64,000 bases of DNA from Betaproteobacteria bacterium (GTDB lineage Bacteria; Pseudomonadota; Gammaproteobacteria; Burkholderiales; SG8-41): assembly GCA_029863175.1 (NCBI GenBank), contig JAOTVX010000003.1, forward strand, positions 77,543 through 141,542, read 5' to 3'. The translations under genes and the position numbers were made by a program. This document shows positions 18,941 through 28,202 of the stretch, piece by piece. The notes beneath the pieces are model-generated. The model worked only from the letters and a program-made list of their open reading frames with translations. It was not told the DNA's origin and did not search any database. Numbering within the stretch: position 1 is the stretch's first letter; each line of letters begins with the position of its first letter.

Positions 18941-19972
18941 TCACGGCTTTGGGGGCGGCGCGGTCGAGCCGCGCACCACCAGCTCCACCGGCAGCTCGAC
19001 GCGCGCCTCGAAGGGTTCGCCCGCAAGGCGCGCGATGAGGTGCTGCGCCGCGTAGCCTCCCAGTTCCGCCGTAGGAAAATGCACTGTAGTCAGTCCCGGC
19101 ATAATGGCCGCCGCAATCTCCATGTCGTCGAACCCGGTGAGGGACATTTCACCAGGCACAGCGAGACCGAGCGCGTGGCATTCGGCGAGCGCCCCGATGG
19201 CCAAGACGTCGTTGCCGCAAATGACCGCAGTCGGCCGCAGCGTTGCCTGCAGCAGCTCGCGCATACCTTCGCGCCCACCGCCGAGCGTATAGGGTTTCTC
19301 GACAAGGCGCCCCGGGCCCAGGCGCAGACCATATGCCGCGAGCGCCTCACGCACCCCCTCGACCCGTTCGCGCGCGCGCTCGTTGCCCGCCGTGATCCCG
19401 GAGTTCATCGCGAACTCGCGGTGGCCGAGGTCGAGCAGGTGACGCGTCACGCGGATGGCCGCCGCGTGGTTGTCGAAGCCGATGCACGGATGGCGCCCGC
19501 TCGCGTCGAGCGCCCAGGTGAGCACGTACGGAACCTGGTGCGTATCGATCATTCGGAACACGCTGGGATGGTGCGAGGTGCCGAGCAGTACGAGCCCGTC
19601 CACGCCGCGCTCGATGAGCGCCTGCGTGACGCGCGCCTCCACCTCGGCGTCGAACTCGTGGCTTGCCAATAACAGCGTGTAGCCCGCCTCATCGAGCGTC
19701 TTCTGCAGCGCGTGCGTGGTGTTGGCGAAGATGGCGTTGTCGAGCGTCGGGATCACGGCGCCAATGGTGCGTGTTCGCCGCGACGCCAGCGCGCGCGCCG
19801 CGCCGTGAGCGACATATCCCAGTGCCTGCACGGCCTGGCGGATACGCGCGGCGGTGGCGGGTTTTACCTTGTCAGGCTGCATCAGCGCGCGTGACACCGT
19901 GGCCGTCGAGACCTTGGCGAGCCGCGCCACGTCAGCCAGCTTGGCAGTTTTGTGCTCCGGACTCGATTTCAA
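18941..19972 (-). CDS. LacI-family repressor, probably of xsc
   Basis: 343 residues. The helix-turn-helix LADVARLAKVSTATVSRAL is at about 12-30, the hinge follows, and a periplasmic-binding-protein-like effector domain completes it. A LacI-type operator TGCAAGCGCTTTCA lies 52 bp upstream of its start, and the identical 14-mer sits on the xsc promoter. This suggests self-regulation plus control of xsc. The effector is unknown; sulfoacetaldehyde or a precursor is a guess. Confidence 0.92.
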   Translation of the reverse strand: MKSSPEHKTAKLADVARLAKVSTATVSRALMQPDKVKPATAARIRQAVQALGYVAHGAARALASRRTRTIGAVIPTLDNAIFANTTHALQKTLDEAGYTLLLASHEFDAEVEARVTQALIERGVDGLVLLGTSHHPSVFRMIDTHQVPYVLTWALDASGRHPCIGFDNHAAAIRVTRHLLDLGHREFAMNSGITAGNERARERVEGVREALAAYGLRLGPGRLVEKPYTLGGGREGMRELLQATLRPTAVICGNDVLAIGALAECHALGLAVPGEMSLTGFDDMEIAAAIMPGLTTVHFPTAELGGYAAQHLIARLAGEPFEARVELPVELVVRGSTAPPPKP

Positions 19973-20023
19973 GGCGGCTGCCTCTTGAGAAGCCGGAAGA
20001 GCCTAGCAACTCGGATGCTGCTA

Positions 20024-20037
20024 TGCAAGCGCTTTCA
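20024..20037. promoter_or_regulatory. LacI-type operator upstream of the regulator gene
   Basis: TGCAAGCGCTTTCA is a near-palindrome centred on AAGCGCTT with the central CG typical of LacI-family sites. It lies in the 324-bp gap between the regulator start and the xsc stop. The same 14 bases recur at 22147-22160. Apart from this site and the 20285-20310 hairpin, the gap shows nothing. Confidence 0.75.
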
Positions 20038-20284
20038 TTCTGGCGGGGATTCCCGCTGGCTATCCCGCGAACTGCCAAATCTCGTGAACTGCCAAATTCG
20101 GCGGGCGGGCGGCAGCACCGGCAACCGACACCACGCTCACTTTGGCGCAAGGAAAGCGCGCGGATGCGCGCGCGTTCTGGGAGCGTTACGGCCCTCGGCT
20201 CTCAGAGGGCAACAGCCTCGATATGAGGCTGTTGCACGCCCACGCGCAAGGCGGCCGGTCGCCTTAAAGAGATGGGCTCAAATC

Positions 20285-20310
20285 AGCAATACCGGTCTAC
20301 CGGTATTGCT
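20285..20310 (-). terminator. Perfect 12-bp palindrome over the xsc stop codon
   Basis: AGCAATACCGGT and ACCGGTATTGCT form a perfect 12-bp inverted repeat separated by CT. The xsc stop codon (20297-20299) is inside it. No strong T-run follows on the minus strand, so it is either a weak terminator or an mRNA-stabilising hairpin. Confidence 0.5.
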
Positions 20311-22072
20311 TGGCGCTGTATTTGCGGTACTTCGGGAGCAGGCGTCGCGGCGGGCGAAAGGCATCGCGACGGAACGGGTCGCCCAGCTCCTGGGTGAGCA
20401 TGATCTCGACGACCGAGGGCTTGCCGGACTTGAGCGCGGCCTTGAGCGCGTCGCTAACCTCGTCCTCGTGCTCGACCCGGTAGCCTTCGGCCCCCATCAC
20501 CCGCGCGACCTCGGAGAAATCCGGGTTCGCGAGATTGGTCCCGACGAAGCGATTGTCGAAGTAGTCGACCTGGTTCTTTTTCTCGGCGCCCCACTGGCCA
20601 TTGTTGAAGACTACGGCCACCGCGGGAATCTTCTCTTTCACGGCAGTCATCACCTCAGCCAGGCTCATACCCCAGGCGCCATCGCCGACGTAGGCGATCG
20701 CCGCGCGGTCAGGCCGAGCCACCTTGGCTCCGAGCGCGGTCGGATACGCATAACCGCAGTTGCCCCAGCTCATGGCCGCGAGAAACGAGAGCGGCTGCTC
20801 AAACTTGAGGTAGCTGTTGGCCACTGAGCAGACGTTACCGATGTCCGTCGAGACCATTGCGTTGCGAGGCAAAGCCTTCGCGAGTTGCGCCAGCACACGG
20901 CGCGGTCCGATATGGGCTTTCTTGTTGGGCGAAGGCCAATTGGCGAGCTCTGCCGCCCACGCCGCTTTTTCGATTTGCACCTGTGTGAGCCGTTCTTTAT
21001 TGGGTTTGCGTGTCCCGCGCGCCCGGACCCGCGTTAGCAGCTCCGCTGCGGCCAGCCCCGCATCGCCTTCAATCGCCAGTGAAACTTTCTTCACCAGGCC
21101 AAGCGTGCGATGGTCAGCATCGATCTGGATGATCTTGGCGTTCTTCGGCCAGTAATCGAGGCCATGCTGCGGCAGCGTTCCGAACGGTCCCAGGCGCGAG
21201 CCAAGCGCCAGCACGACATCGGCGCGGGCGATGATGTTCATCGCTGCTTTGGAGCCCTGATACCCGAGCGGTCCGCAAGCGAGCGGATGGCTCGCGGGGA
21301 ACGAATCGTTGTGTAAATAGGAATTGACCACCGGCGCGGTGAGGTACTCGGCAAGCGCCTTCACCTCGCCGACGCCGTCCGACATGACGACCCCGCCACC
21401 CGACAAAATCACCGGAAACTTCGCATCCGCGAGCATCTTTGCAGCCTTGTCGAGGGAGTTCGACCCCCCCGCGGCGCGCTCGATGACAAGCGGCGGCAGG
21501 ATCTCGTAGTCGCCCTCGCCATAGAAGTAATCGCGCGGAATGTTGACCTGCACGGGCCCGCGCTCGTGCAGCGCGATCGTGAACGCCCGGTGCATGAGCT
21601 CGGCCATGCGCAACGGGGAGTTAACGTTCACCTGCCATTTCGTGATCTTGGAGAAGATCGGCATCTGCTCGGTTTCCTGGAAACCGCCATGCCCCGCCGT
21701 GAGACTGCCAGCCTCGGGGGTCACCACCACCATGGGGGTATGCGCCCAGTACGCCGCCGCCACCGCGGTTACGAAGTTGGTTATCCCGGGACCATTCTGC
21801 GCGATACACACCGTCGGCGAGTTCGTGACGCGGCCATAGCCGTCCGCCATGTGCGCGGCGTTCTGCTCGTGCGCGACGCTGTAGAGGCGGATGCCCGCGC
21901 CCGGAAACAGATCGAGCGCGTCCATATAGGCCGAGCCGACAATACCGAACACGTCCTTCACCTTGTGCGCGACCAATGTCTCGACGAACGCCTCGGACGG
22001 CGTCATGCGAAGTTTGCCGGCGGGCGTTTTGGGCGCACTGGTGAGATTTTTCGCTTCGGTCATGTAATTCAT
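20297..22072 (-). CDS. xsc: Sulfoacetaldehyde acetyltransferase
   Basis: 591 residues. This TPP enzyme converts sulfoacetaldehyde plus phosphate to acetyl phosphate plus sulfite, the central step of taurine and related sulfonate breakdown. Xsc-specific stretches are MTPSEAFVETLV, GIVGSAYMDALDLFPGAG, GAEKKNQVDYFDNRF and TQELGDPFRRDAF; the TPP motif GDGAWGMSLAEVMTAV is intact. The ATG at 22072 follows an AGAGGAG ribosome site and the promoter at 22124-22151. A TauE-like exporter for the released sulfite lies nearby. No pta or taurine-deaminating gene is seen here. Confidence 0.95.
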   Translation of the reverse strand: MNYMTEAKNLTSAPKTPAGKLRMTPSEAFVETLVAHKVKDVFGIVGSAYMDALDLFPGAGIRLYSVAHEQNAAHMADGYGRVTNSPTVCIAQNGPGITNFVTAVAAAYWAHTPMVVVTPEAGSLTAGHGGFQETEQMPIFSKITKWQVNVNSPLRMAELMHRAFTIALHERGPVQVNIPRDYFYGEGDYEILPPLVIERAAGGSNSLDKAAKMLADAKFPVILSGGGVVMSDGVGEVKALAEYLTAPVVNSYLHNDSFPASHPLACGPLGYQGSKAAMNIIARADVVLALGSRLGPFGTLPQHGLDYWPKNAKIIQIDADHRTLGLVKKVSLAIEGDAGLAAAELLTRVRARGTRKPNKERLTQVQIEKAAWAAELANWPSPNKKAHIGPRRVLAQLAKALPRNAMVSTDIGNVCSVANSYLKFEQPLSFLAAMSWGNCGYAYPTALGAKVARPDRAAIAYVGDGAWGMSLAEVMTAVKEKIPAVAVVFNNGQWGAEKKNQVDYFDNRFVGTNLANPDFSEVARVMGAEGYRVEHEDEVSDALKAALKSGKPSVVEIMLTQELGDPFRRDAFRPPRRLLPKYRKYSAKQYR

Positions 22073-22123
22073 TGGCAGGACTCCTCTCAAGGACGATGCG
22101 GCCGTCCGCACGCGGCCGCTCGA

Positions 22124-22160
22124 ATTATATACCATGACTCTTGAACTGCAAGCGCTTTCA
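22124..22160 (-). promoter_or_regulatory. Sigma-70 promoter of xsc with overlapping LacI operator
   Basis: On the minus strand TTGCAG (22146-22151) and TATAAT (22124-22129) are separated by 16 bp, a strong promoter about 50 bp before the xsc start. The operator TGCAAGCGCTTTCA (plus strand 22147-22160) overlaps the -35 box, so bound repressor would block polymerase. Confidence 0.8.
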
Positions 22161-22309
22161 TTTGATAAGGCAACTTATTCATTTATAGATATTTTATATC
22201 CTCACGGCCAGGCGCACCTGCGCCGCCCGCCGGACCCCGCGCAGGCAGGCAGCGCTCACCGGCAGCGGTCGTCGCCTGCCGCTTGACCCCTGGACGGCTG
22301 CGCGCCCGC

Positions 22310-23086
22310 TCAGGCGTGAATGAAGATGTCGCGAAAGGCGACATAGACCGACGCCATGATCACCGGCATCAGGACCAGCAGGCCCAAACCGGCCGGAATG
22401 ACGGCGATCACGCCCAGGACCATCATCACGACGCCGTAAACGAGAAACGGGACGACGTTCCGGAGGCAACCGCGGAAGCTCTGCTTGAGCGCTTCGATGG
22501 GCGGCATCTCCCGCAGCACCACCAGCGCCGGCGCAAACCAGAGCGCCATGTAGACCGGGACGGCGAGCCCCATCACCAGCAGCCATGCGACCGCGACGCC
22601 AGGTCCGATCGCGGCCACTAGTGCCTCGGGGTCTCCACCCACGGATGCGAAGAAGGCGCCGGCGCCGATGGCCAGGATCACGGGGATGATGATGATGATC
22701 CAGGCCACGATGCTGAGCAGACCGATCACCACGAGATCTCCCGCGCGACTCCTGAATCCCGCAAACAGATGCCCGAACTCCAGCTCGCCTTCCTGCGCAA
22801 GGGAGTGGCAGCCGAGCATGATCCCTCCCGCGAACACCGGATAGAGCGCCGCGCTCGCCAACGCACCCACGACCGGGATCAGGACGAGCCCTATGAAGAT
22901 GACGCCGAGCACGATCGTGATGAGGATCCAGGTTCCGGCCTTGCGCTTGAACAGCTGGAACCCTTCGGTGATCCACGCCCAGCCCCGGGCGGCTTCGAGA
23001 CCGCGGCCGCCTGCCACGAACGCCGCCGCATCGGCTGCAGCGTCGACACGTTCTACCGGTACCGGATTCGGATTCGGTTCACTCAT
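22310..23086 (-). CDS. BPSS1780-family inner-membrane protein
   Basis: 258 residues. A short soluble head (GRGLEAARGWAWITEGFQLF) precedes about six hydrophobic helices. The head and the FKRKAGTWILI segment are typical of the BPSS1780/DUF2189-like membrane family of betaproteobacteria; the function is unknown. The ATG at 23086 fits better than the upstream in-frame codon. Confidence 0.75.
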   Translation of the reverse strand: MSEPNPNPVPVERVDAAADAAAFVAGGRGLEAARGWAWITEGFQLFKRKAGTWILITIVLGVIFIGLVLIPVVGALASAALYPVFAGGIMLGCHSLAQEGELEFGHLFAGFRSRAGDLVVIGLLSIVAWIIIIIPVILAIGAGAFFASVGGDPEALVAAIGPGVAVAWLLVMGLAVPVYMALWFAPALVVLREMPPIEALKQSFRGCLRNVVPFLVYGVVMMVLGVIAVIPAGLGLLVLMPVIMASVYVAFRDIFIHA

Positions 23087-23215
23087 AGCGGACCTCCGAC
23101 GATCGAGCATGCAGTAAAAGGCATGGTAAGTTAATCGCTCCGGCGTGACAAATGCCGGCGGCGCCTTTTGCTACACTGCGGGCGTTGCCCCAAACGCCGC
23201 TCTCGCCTGCGCGTC

Positions 23216-23986
23216 ATGTTCGTTGAGTCGCTCTCGCCACACCTGCTCGCGTGGATCACCGGCGCGATCGTGCTCGCGGGGCTCATACACGGAGCACTCG
23301 GGTTCGGCTTTCCCTTCGTCGCCACCCCGCTCATCGCGATAGTCAGCGACATGCGCACCGCGGTTTTCACCGTGCTGGTCCCCACCCTCGCAGCAGTCGC
23401 CGTGAACATCGCGATGAGCGGGTCGCTGCGCCCGGTCCTGGCGCGCTTCTGGATGATGCCGCTCTACGCGATCATCGGTTCGTTCGCTGGCACGACGTTA
23501 TTCGTCCTGGCGCCCGGCGTTCCCTACGCCCTGCTGCTCGCATTGGCCATATTCGTCTATCTCAACCTCGATCGGCTGGGATTGGGTGAGCTGCCCGCCG
23601 TGCGCCGGCATGAGCGAGTCTTCGCGCCCTTTTCGGGCATTGCGGCCGGATTCTTCGAGGGCACTGCCAACGTCGCGGCACCACCGCTGATCGTCTTCTA
23701 TCTCGCGCTCGGCCTGGCGCCGGCCATGGTCGTACAAGGACTCAACATCTGCTTCCTGGTCGGCAAAATGATCCAGTTCACCGTGCTCACCACGCGCGGG
23801 GGCATCACCTTGGCCCAGTGGGTCACGACGCTGCCGCTCGCGGCCGTCGCCGTCGGCGCCTTGATCATCGGCCTTCGCGTCCGCCACCGCATCGACGCCC
23901 AGATCTTTCGCGTCTGGGTGAAGCGCTTCTTGCTCGCGACCGCGCTGGTGCTACTGGGACGGTATGCTTATTCATTGTTTGCTTGA
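23216..23986 (+). CDS. TauE/SafE-family sulfite (anion) exporter
   Basis: 256 residues with about eight membrane helices and the family's two-repeat layout. The first repeat has GLIHGALGFGFPFVATPLIA and the second has GIAAGFFEGTANVAAPPLI. Family members export sulfite or organosulfonates. The xsc gene about 1 kb away releases sulfite, so sulfite export is a reasonable role, though the two genes are in different transcription units. Confidence 0.88.
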   Translation: MFVESLSPHLLAWITGAIVLAGLIHGALGFGFPFVATPLIAIVSDMRTAVFTVLVPTLAAVAVNIAMSGSLRPVLARFWMMPLYAIIGSFAGTTLFVLAPGVPYALLLALAIFVYLNLDRLGLGELPAVRRHERVFAPFSGIAAGFFEGTANVAAPPLIVFYLALGLAPAMVVQGLNICFLVGKMIQFTVLTTRGGITLAQWVTTLPLAAVAVGALIIGLRVRHRIDAQIFRVWVKRFLLATALVLLGRYAYSLFA

Positions 23987-24038
23987 ACCGCGTGACTCGC
24001 AAACGGTGAGAGGTGTCGGCGTGGATCCAGAAACGCAA

Positions 24039-24061
24039 ACGGCCGGCATGGCGCCGGCCGT
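24039..24061. terminator. Convergent terminator between the exporter and grxD
   Basis: A 9-bp perfect stem ACGGCCGGC/GCCGGCCGT surrounds ATGGC. On the minus strand it is followed by TTTGCGTTT, so it best serves grxD; it could also stop the opposing exporter transcript. Confidence 0.65.
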
Positions 24062-24083
24062 AAGTCTGTTCGAGATGCTCCGC

Positions 24084-24401
24084 TCAGGCGGTCGTTTTCT
24101 CGAGCACCTTCTTGAGCTCGCCGCTCTGGTAGAGCTCGATCATGATGTCCGAACCGCCGACAAATTCTCCGTTCACATAGAGCTGGGGAATGGTCGGCCA
24201 GTTGGCGTATTCCTTGATGCCCTGGCGGATGTCGGGATCTTCCAGCACGTTGACGGTGTGAAATTCATCCACGCCGCACGCGCGCAGGATGCCGACGGCG
24301 TTCGCTGAAAATCCGCACTGGGGGAAGTCCGGCGTGCCTTTCATAAAGAGCACGACCCGGTTGCCACTCACCTGTTGTTTGATAACGTCCTGAACGCTCA
24401 T
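24084..24401 (-). CDS. grxD: Monothiol glutaredoxin (Grx4 type)
   Basis: 105 residues with the CGFS active site in DFPQCGFSANAVGIL and the glutathione-binding segments WPTIPQLYVNGEFVGG and SDIMIELYQSGEL. It transfers 2Fe-2S clusters and dimerises around one. The second of two adjacent ATGs, 6 bp after GGAG, is chosen. It follows prmC, as is usual in betaproteobacteria. Confidence 0.96.
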   Translation of the reverse strand: MSVQDVIKQQVSGNRVVLFMKGTPDFPQCGFSANAVGILRACGVDEFHTVNVLEDPDIRQGIKEYANWPTIPQLYVNGEFVGGSDIMIELYQSGELKKVLEKTTA

Positions 24402-24444
24402 CATTAACTCCAATACCTGACAGAATTGATCGGGTACCCTACCG

Positions 24445-25284
24445 CTAGCCGCGCGACGGGTCAAGTTGCGCGCCGGAGACGCGCTCGATCCCTGCGAGAT
24501 CGCGCCAGGTACTCACCCGCCGTGCGAATCTGGCGGCGGTAAGGAGCGCACGCGCGCGCGCGCCCTGATCATGCCCATGCTCGAACAGCAGCCAGCCGCC
24601 GGGTTTCAGGTGATCGGGCGCTGCGGCGACAATCGCTGCGATACACTCGATGCCCTCGGGGCCGGCGACGAGCGCCGGCCGCGGCTCGAACCGCAGGTCG
24701 CCCGCCGCCAGGTGGGGATCGCCGGCTGCCACATACGGCGGATTGGCGGCGATCACGTCAAAGCGCTCCGCCGGTACGGGTGCGAACCAGTCGCCGTGTA
24801 CGATGCTGAGATTGCGCACGCCGTGGCGAGCAGCGTTCTCCCGCGCAAGCGCAACCGCCTCGGCCGCGGCATCGATCGCCACGACCCACGCACGCGGACG
24901 TTGCTGCGCGATGGCGATCGCTACGCAGCCGCTCCCGGTCCCGAGGTCGAGCACGCGGGCCGTGGATTGCGCCGGTATGCGTTCGAGTACGAGTTCCACC
25001 AGCCGCTCGGTTTCCGGCCGCGGGATCAACACGGCGCCCGTCACCTTGAATTCCAGTCCGTAAAATTCACGGCGTCCCGTCAGATAGGCAACGGGCTCGC
25101 CCGAGCGGCGCCGCGCCGCAAGTGTCTCGAATGCCTGCTCTTGCGCAGTCGTGAGTGCCTGATCGCCGTGCGCGATAAGGTAGCTGTCATCGCAGCCGAG
25201 CACGTGACGCAGGAGCGCGCGCGCCTCGATAACGGCCGTGCCGCTACCCATGCGGCGCAATGCGTCGACGATGGTGCATGTCAT
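24445..25284 (-). CDS. prmC: Release factor glutamine methyltransferase
   Basis: 279 residues. It methylates the GGQ glutamine of release factors 1 and 2. The SAM loop VLDLGTGSGCVAIAIA and the catalytic NPPY (AANPPYVAAGDPH) are present, as is the N-terminal helical domain. Its substrate gene prfA lies upstream, separated here by a REPIN-like element. Confidence 0.95.
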   Translation of the reverse strand: MTCTIVDALRRMGSGTAVIEARALLRHVLGCDDSYLIAHGDQALTTAQEQAFETLAARRRSGEPVAYLTGRREFYGLEFKVTGAVLIPRPETERLVELVLERIPAQSTARVLDLGTGSGCVAIAIAQQRPRAWVVAIDAAAEAVALARENAARHGVRNLSIVHGDWFAPVPAERFDVIAANPPYVAAGDPHLAAGDLRFEPRPALVAGPEGIECIAAIVAAAPDHLKPGGWLLFEHGHDQGARARALLTAARFARRVSTWRDLAGIERVSGAQLDPSRG

Positions 25285-25320
25285 AGAGTAGCGAGCCAAT
25301 GCGCCGGGCGGCGCCCCCGC

Positions 25321-25530
25321 TAGCAGCCTGTCAGACTTGGTATCCTGACGGGCTGCTTAAGCAAAACCGCCTGAAGATTTGACATGGGATTTAGCAGAAT
25401 ACGCCCTGTTGGACTGCAATTGACGTCGAGAATAGCGCCGAATTCGTGTTTCCACGGACCCTTTTTCGCCGTTTTCCGGCAGGCGGCTTTGCCTGAGGAG
25501 TTTGTCGGACTTTAGGCCGACAAACTCCTA
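25321..25530. repeat. REPIN-like pair of hairpins between prfA and prmC
   Basis: Hairpin a (25321-25359) pairs TAGCAGCCTGTCAG with CTGACGGGCTGCTTA. Hairpin b (25496-25529) has a perfect 13-bp stem AGGAGTTTGTCGG/CCGACAAACTCCT. Each is flanked on its inner side by GCAAAACCG or GGCAAAGCCG in mirrored orientation. Hairpin b contains the prfA stop codon. The same layout recurs at 33328-33525. Two REP hairpins facing each other define a REPIN; mobility is inferred. Confidence 0.7.
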
Positions 25531-26619
25531 GGCGGTCTGCGTCTCTTCGCCGAGCTGCGCCAGCTGCTCGGTCTGGTGCTCGGCCATCAGCGAGTCGATC
25601 AGCGCGTCGAGATCTCCGTCCACGATCTGCGCGATCTTGTAGAGCGTCAGATTGATACGATGGTCGGTTACCCGCCCTTGCGGAAAGTTGTACGTGCGGA
25701 TGCGCTCGGAACGATCACCGCTGCCGACGAGTGATTTGCGCGTGGCGGCAAGCTTTGCCTGCTGCTCGCGCAGCTGCTTGTCCTTGATGCGCGCAGCGAG
25801 GATGCTCAGCGCCCGTGCCCGATTCTTGTGCTGCGAGCGATCGTCCTGGCACTCGACCACGATCCCGGTGGGCAGGTGTGTCACCCGCACCGCGGAATCG
25901 GTCTTGTTTACATGCTGGCCGCCGGCGCCGGAAGCGCGGAACGTGTCAACGCGCAGCTCGGCGGGATTCAAAATCACGTTCGTGATCTCGTCGGCCTCCG
26001 GCATGACGGCCACGGTGCACGCGGAGGTGTGGATCCGGCCCTGCGTCTCGGTCGCCGGCACGCGCTGCACCCGGTGCCCGCCCGACTCGAACTTGAGCCT
26101 GGAATACGCTCCCTGGCCTGTGATCTTGGCGATGATCTCCTTGTAGCCGCCCAGGTCCGAGGGGCTTTGCGAGATCACTTCGACCTGCCAGCGCTTGCGT
26201 TCCGCGTAGCGGCTGTACATGCGGAAAAGCTCTCCCCCGAACAGCGCCGATTCGTCGCCGCCGGTGCCGGCCCGGATCTCGACGAAGATGTTGCGCTCGT
26301 CGTTCGGGTCTTTGGGCAGCAGCTGCTTCTGCAGCTCCGCCTCGATCGCGGCGAGCCGCTCCCGGGTCGCCTTGATCTCGCTCTCCGCGAACTCGCGCAT
26401 GGCGGGATCGTCCGCCATCTCCTCCGCCGTCTTGATGTCCTCTTCCCCGCTCACATATTGCGCGTAGAGCTCGGCGACCGGCGTGATTTCTGCGTGCTCG
26501 CGCGTGAGCCGGCGGTAGGCGTCGAGGTCTGCGGTAGCGTTCTCTCGAGCAAGGAGGTCGCTGATTTCCTGCAAACGGGTCGACAACTGCGCGAGTTTCG
26601 CGGCGATGCTTGGTTTCAT
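25528..26619 (-). CDS. prfA: Peptide chain release factor 1
   Basis: 363 residues. It reads UAA and UAG through the PAT tripeptide ([18 protein letters not shown]) and hydrolyses peptidyl-tRNA with GGQ in [15 protein letters not shown]. Length and order (hemA-prfA-prmC) are standard. Its stop codon lies in a REP hairpin. Confidence 0.98.
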   Translation of the reverse strand: MKPSIAAKLAQLSTRLQEISDLLARENATADLDAYRRLTREHAEITPVAELYAQYVSGEEDIKTAEEMADDPAMREFAESEIKATRERLAAIEAELQKQLLPKDPNDERNIFVEIRAGTGGDESALFGGELFRMYSRYAERKRWQVEVISQSPSDLGGYKEIIAKITGQGAYSRLKFESGGHRVQRVPATETQGRIHTSACTVAVMPEADEITNVILNPAELRVDTFRASGAGGQHVNKTDSAVRVTHLPTGIVVECQDDRSQHKNRARALSILAARIKDKQLREQQAKLAATRKSLVGSGDRSERIRTYNFPQGRVTDHRINLTLYKIAQIVDGDLDALIDSLMAEHQTEQLAQLGEETQTA

Positions 26620-26641
26620 CGGGTGTTGCGCCGTGGAGGGC

Positions 26642-27895
26642 TTACTCGGGCCGCGCTATCTGGTAGAGCCGTGACAGCAACCGGGCGAGCTCCTCCCGGT
26701 CCTCCTCTCGCGAGTGCGACAACGCATGCGTCGGCGCATGCAGCAACTTGGCGGTCAGGCTGCGCGAGAGTTGCTCGAGCACCATCTGCGGATCATCCCC
26801 TTTGGCAAGCCGGCGCAGGGCGCGCTCGAACGTGTGGCGGCGGGCGCGTTCGCCCGAGTCGCGCAGGGCCCGGATCGTCGGGACGAGCTCACGATTGCCG
26901 ACCCAGTGCATGAAGTCGGTGACCTGGTTCTCGATGATGACCTCGGCCTGCGATACGGCGTTCTGACGTGCGTCCATGCCCTCGCGCGCGATCTTGCCGA
27001 GATCATCCACGGTGTAAAGAAATACGTCGTCGAGCGCGCCGACCTCGCCTTCGATGTCCCGCGGCACGGCGAGGTCGAACATGAGCATGGGCCGGTGCTT
27101 GCGCACCCGCAGCGCACTCTCCACCAGGCCCTTGCCGATAATGGGTCGGGGGCTCGCAGTGCAGGTGATTACAATGTCGTGCGCCGCGAGTTGGGACGAG
27201 AGATCGTTCAAGGTGAGCGGCCGGCCCCGAAAACGGTCGGCGAGCTGCTCGGCGCGCTCGAGCGTGCGGTTCGCAAAGCTCAACCGCCGAGGATGGTGCG
27301 CGGCGAAATGGGTCGCGGTCAGCTCGACCATCTCGCCGGCGCCGACAAACAGCACCTTCTGCTCGCCGATGCTCGGGTAGATGTGGCTCGCCAGGCTGAC
27401 CGCCGCGGAGGCCATCGAGATCGTGGCTGCGCCGATGTCGGTCTCGGAGCGCACCGCCTTCGCCACCGAGAAGGTGCGCTGGAACAGCTTGTTCAGAAGC
27501 AGCCCGAGCGTCCCCGCCGCTTGCGCCGTGCGCACCGCCTGCTTGAATTGGCCCAGGATCTGGGGCTCGCCGAGCACCATCGAGTCAAGGCCGCTCGCCA
27601 CCCGGAAGGCATGCTTGACCGCGCGCTCCTGCGACAGGTGCAAGAGATAGGGCTCGATCTGATTGGGCTTGAGCCGGTGGTAGCCAGCCAACCAGTCGAC
27701 GACTGACGGCGGCTCCTCAGTGTTGCAGTAGATCTCGGTGCGATTGCATGTGGAGATGATCGCCGCTTCCTTGACCGGCCGACGGTCCACGAGGTCGCGC
27801 AGCGCCTCGACCAGGGTTTCGGCGTGAAAGACCACCTGCTCGCGTACCGACAGCGGAGCAGTCTGGTGATTGATACCGAAAGCAAAGAGCTGCAT
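26642..27895 (-). CDS. hemA: Glutamyl-tRNA reductase
   Basis: 417 residues. It reduces Glu-tRNA to glutamate-1-semialdehyde, the entry to C5-pathway heme synthesis. The catalytic Cys is in [13 protein letters not shown] (about 50); [17 protein letters not shown] and the NADPH site [17 protein letters not shown] follow. It is the first gene of hemA-prfA-prmC-grxD and complements the hemCDXY cluster at 10-14 kb. Confidence 0.98.
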   Translation of the reverse strand: MQLFAFGINHQTAPLSVREQVVFHAETLVEALRDLVDRRPVKEAAIISTCNRTEIYCNTEEPPSVVDWLAGYHRLKPNQIEPYLLHLSQERAVKHAFRVASGLDSMVLGEPQILGQFKQAVRTAQAAGTLGLLLNKLFQRTFSVAKAVRSETDIGAATISMASAAVSLASHIYPSIGEQKVLFVGAGEMVELTATHFAAHHPRRLSFANRTLERAEQLADRFRGRPLTLNDLSSQLAAHDIVITCTASPRPIIGKGLVESALRVRKHRPMLMFDLAVPRDIEGEVGALDDVFLYTVDDLGKIAREGMDARQNAVSQAEVIIENQVTDFMHWVGNRELVPTIRALRDSGERARRHTFERALRRLAKGDDPQMVLEQLSRSLTAKLLHAPTHALSHSREEDREELARLLSRLYQIARPE

Positions 27896-27980
27896 GGCCG
27901 CGGCCGCGTTAAAAGGCCCTAAATATTAATACGCTACGGGCTCGCGCGCCATTGCGGTGCAGCGCCGGGCCGGGCGATGC

Positions 27981-28202
27981 TTAACCGGCGTGCTGGTTGC
28001 GCAACGGCTCGCCGTGCGCCCATCGCCCGAGATTGGCACAAATACCCGCCGCCGAGCGAGATATTGAGGGTGCGCGCGCCGTGCGGCATTTGCTCCAGCG
28101 TCTGCGCGCTCGCACGTCATCGGTCTCGCGAGTGTGGGAACCGGCGAGCGCCAGCCATTCGGCCCGCGGCCACAGCTCCGGCAAGACCGCCGGAGCGGGC
28201 AC
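27981..28202 (-). pseudogene. Decayed D-2-hydroxyacid dehydrogenase fragment
   Basis: Minus-strand translation gives LPELWPRAEWLALAGSHT with RETDD after it, then after a frameshift TLEQMPHGARTLNIS, and in the first frame again GRWAHGEPLRN near the stop at 27981. These resemble, in order, the substrate/NAD region and the C-terminal tail of D-isomer-specific 2-hydroxyacid dehydrogenases, with the segment between missing. It begins right at the prpB stop. This is a remnant call; the 27896-27980 gap shows nothing else. Confidence 0.5.

Noticed and set aside
20297..22072. Acetolactate synthase large subunit as identity of the TPP enzyme
   Set aside because: The C-terminal GAEKKNQVDYF and TQELGDPFRRDAF stretches are specific to Xsc, and no ilvN-type small subunit follows.
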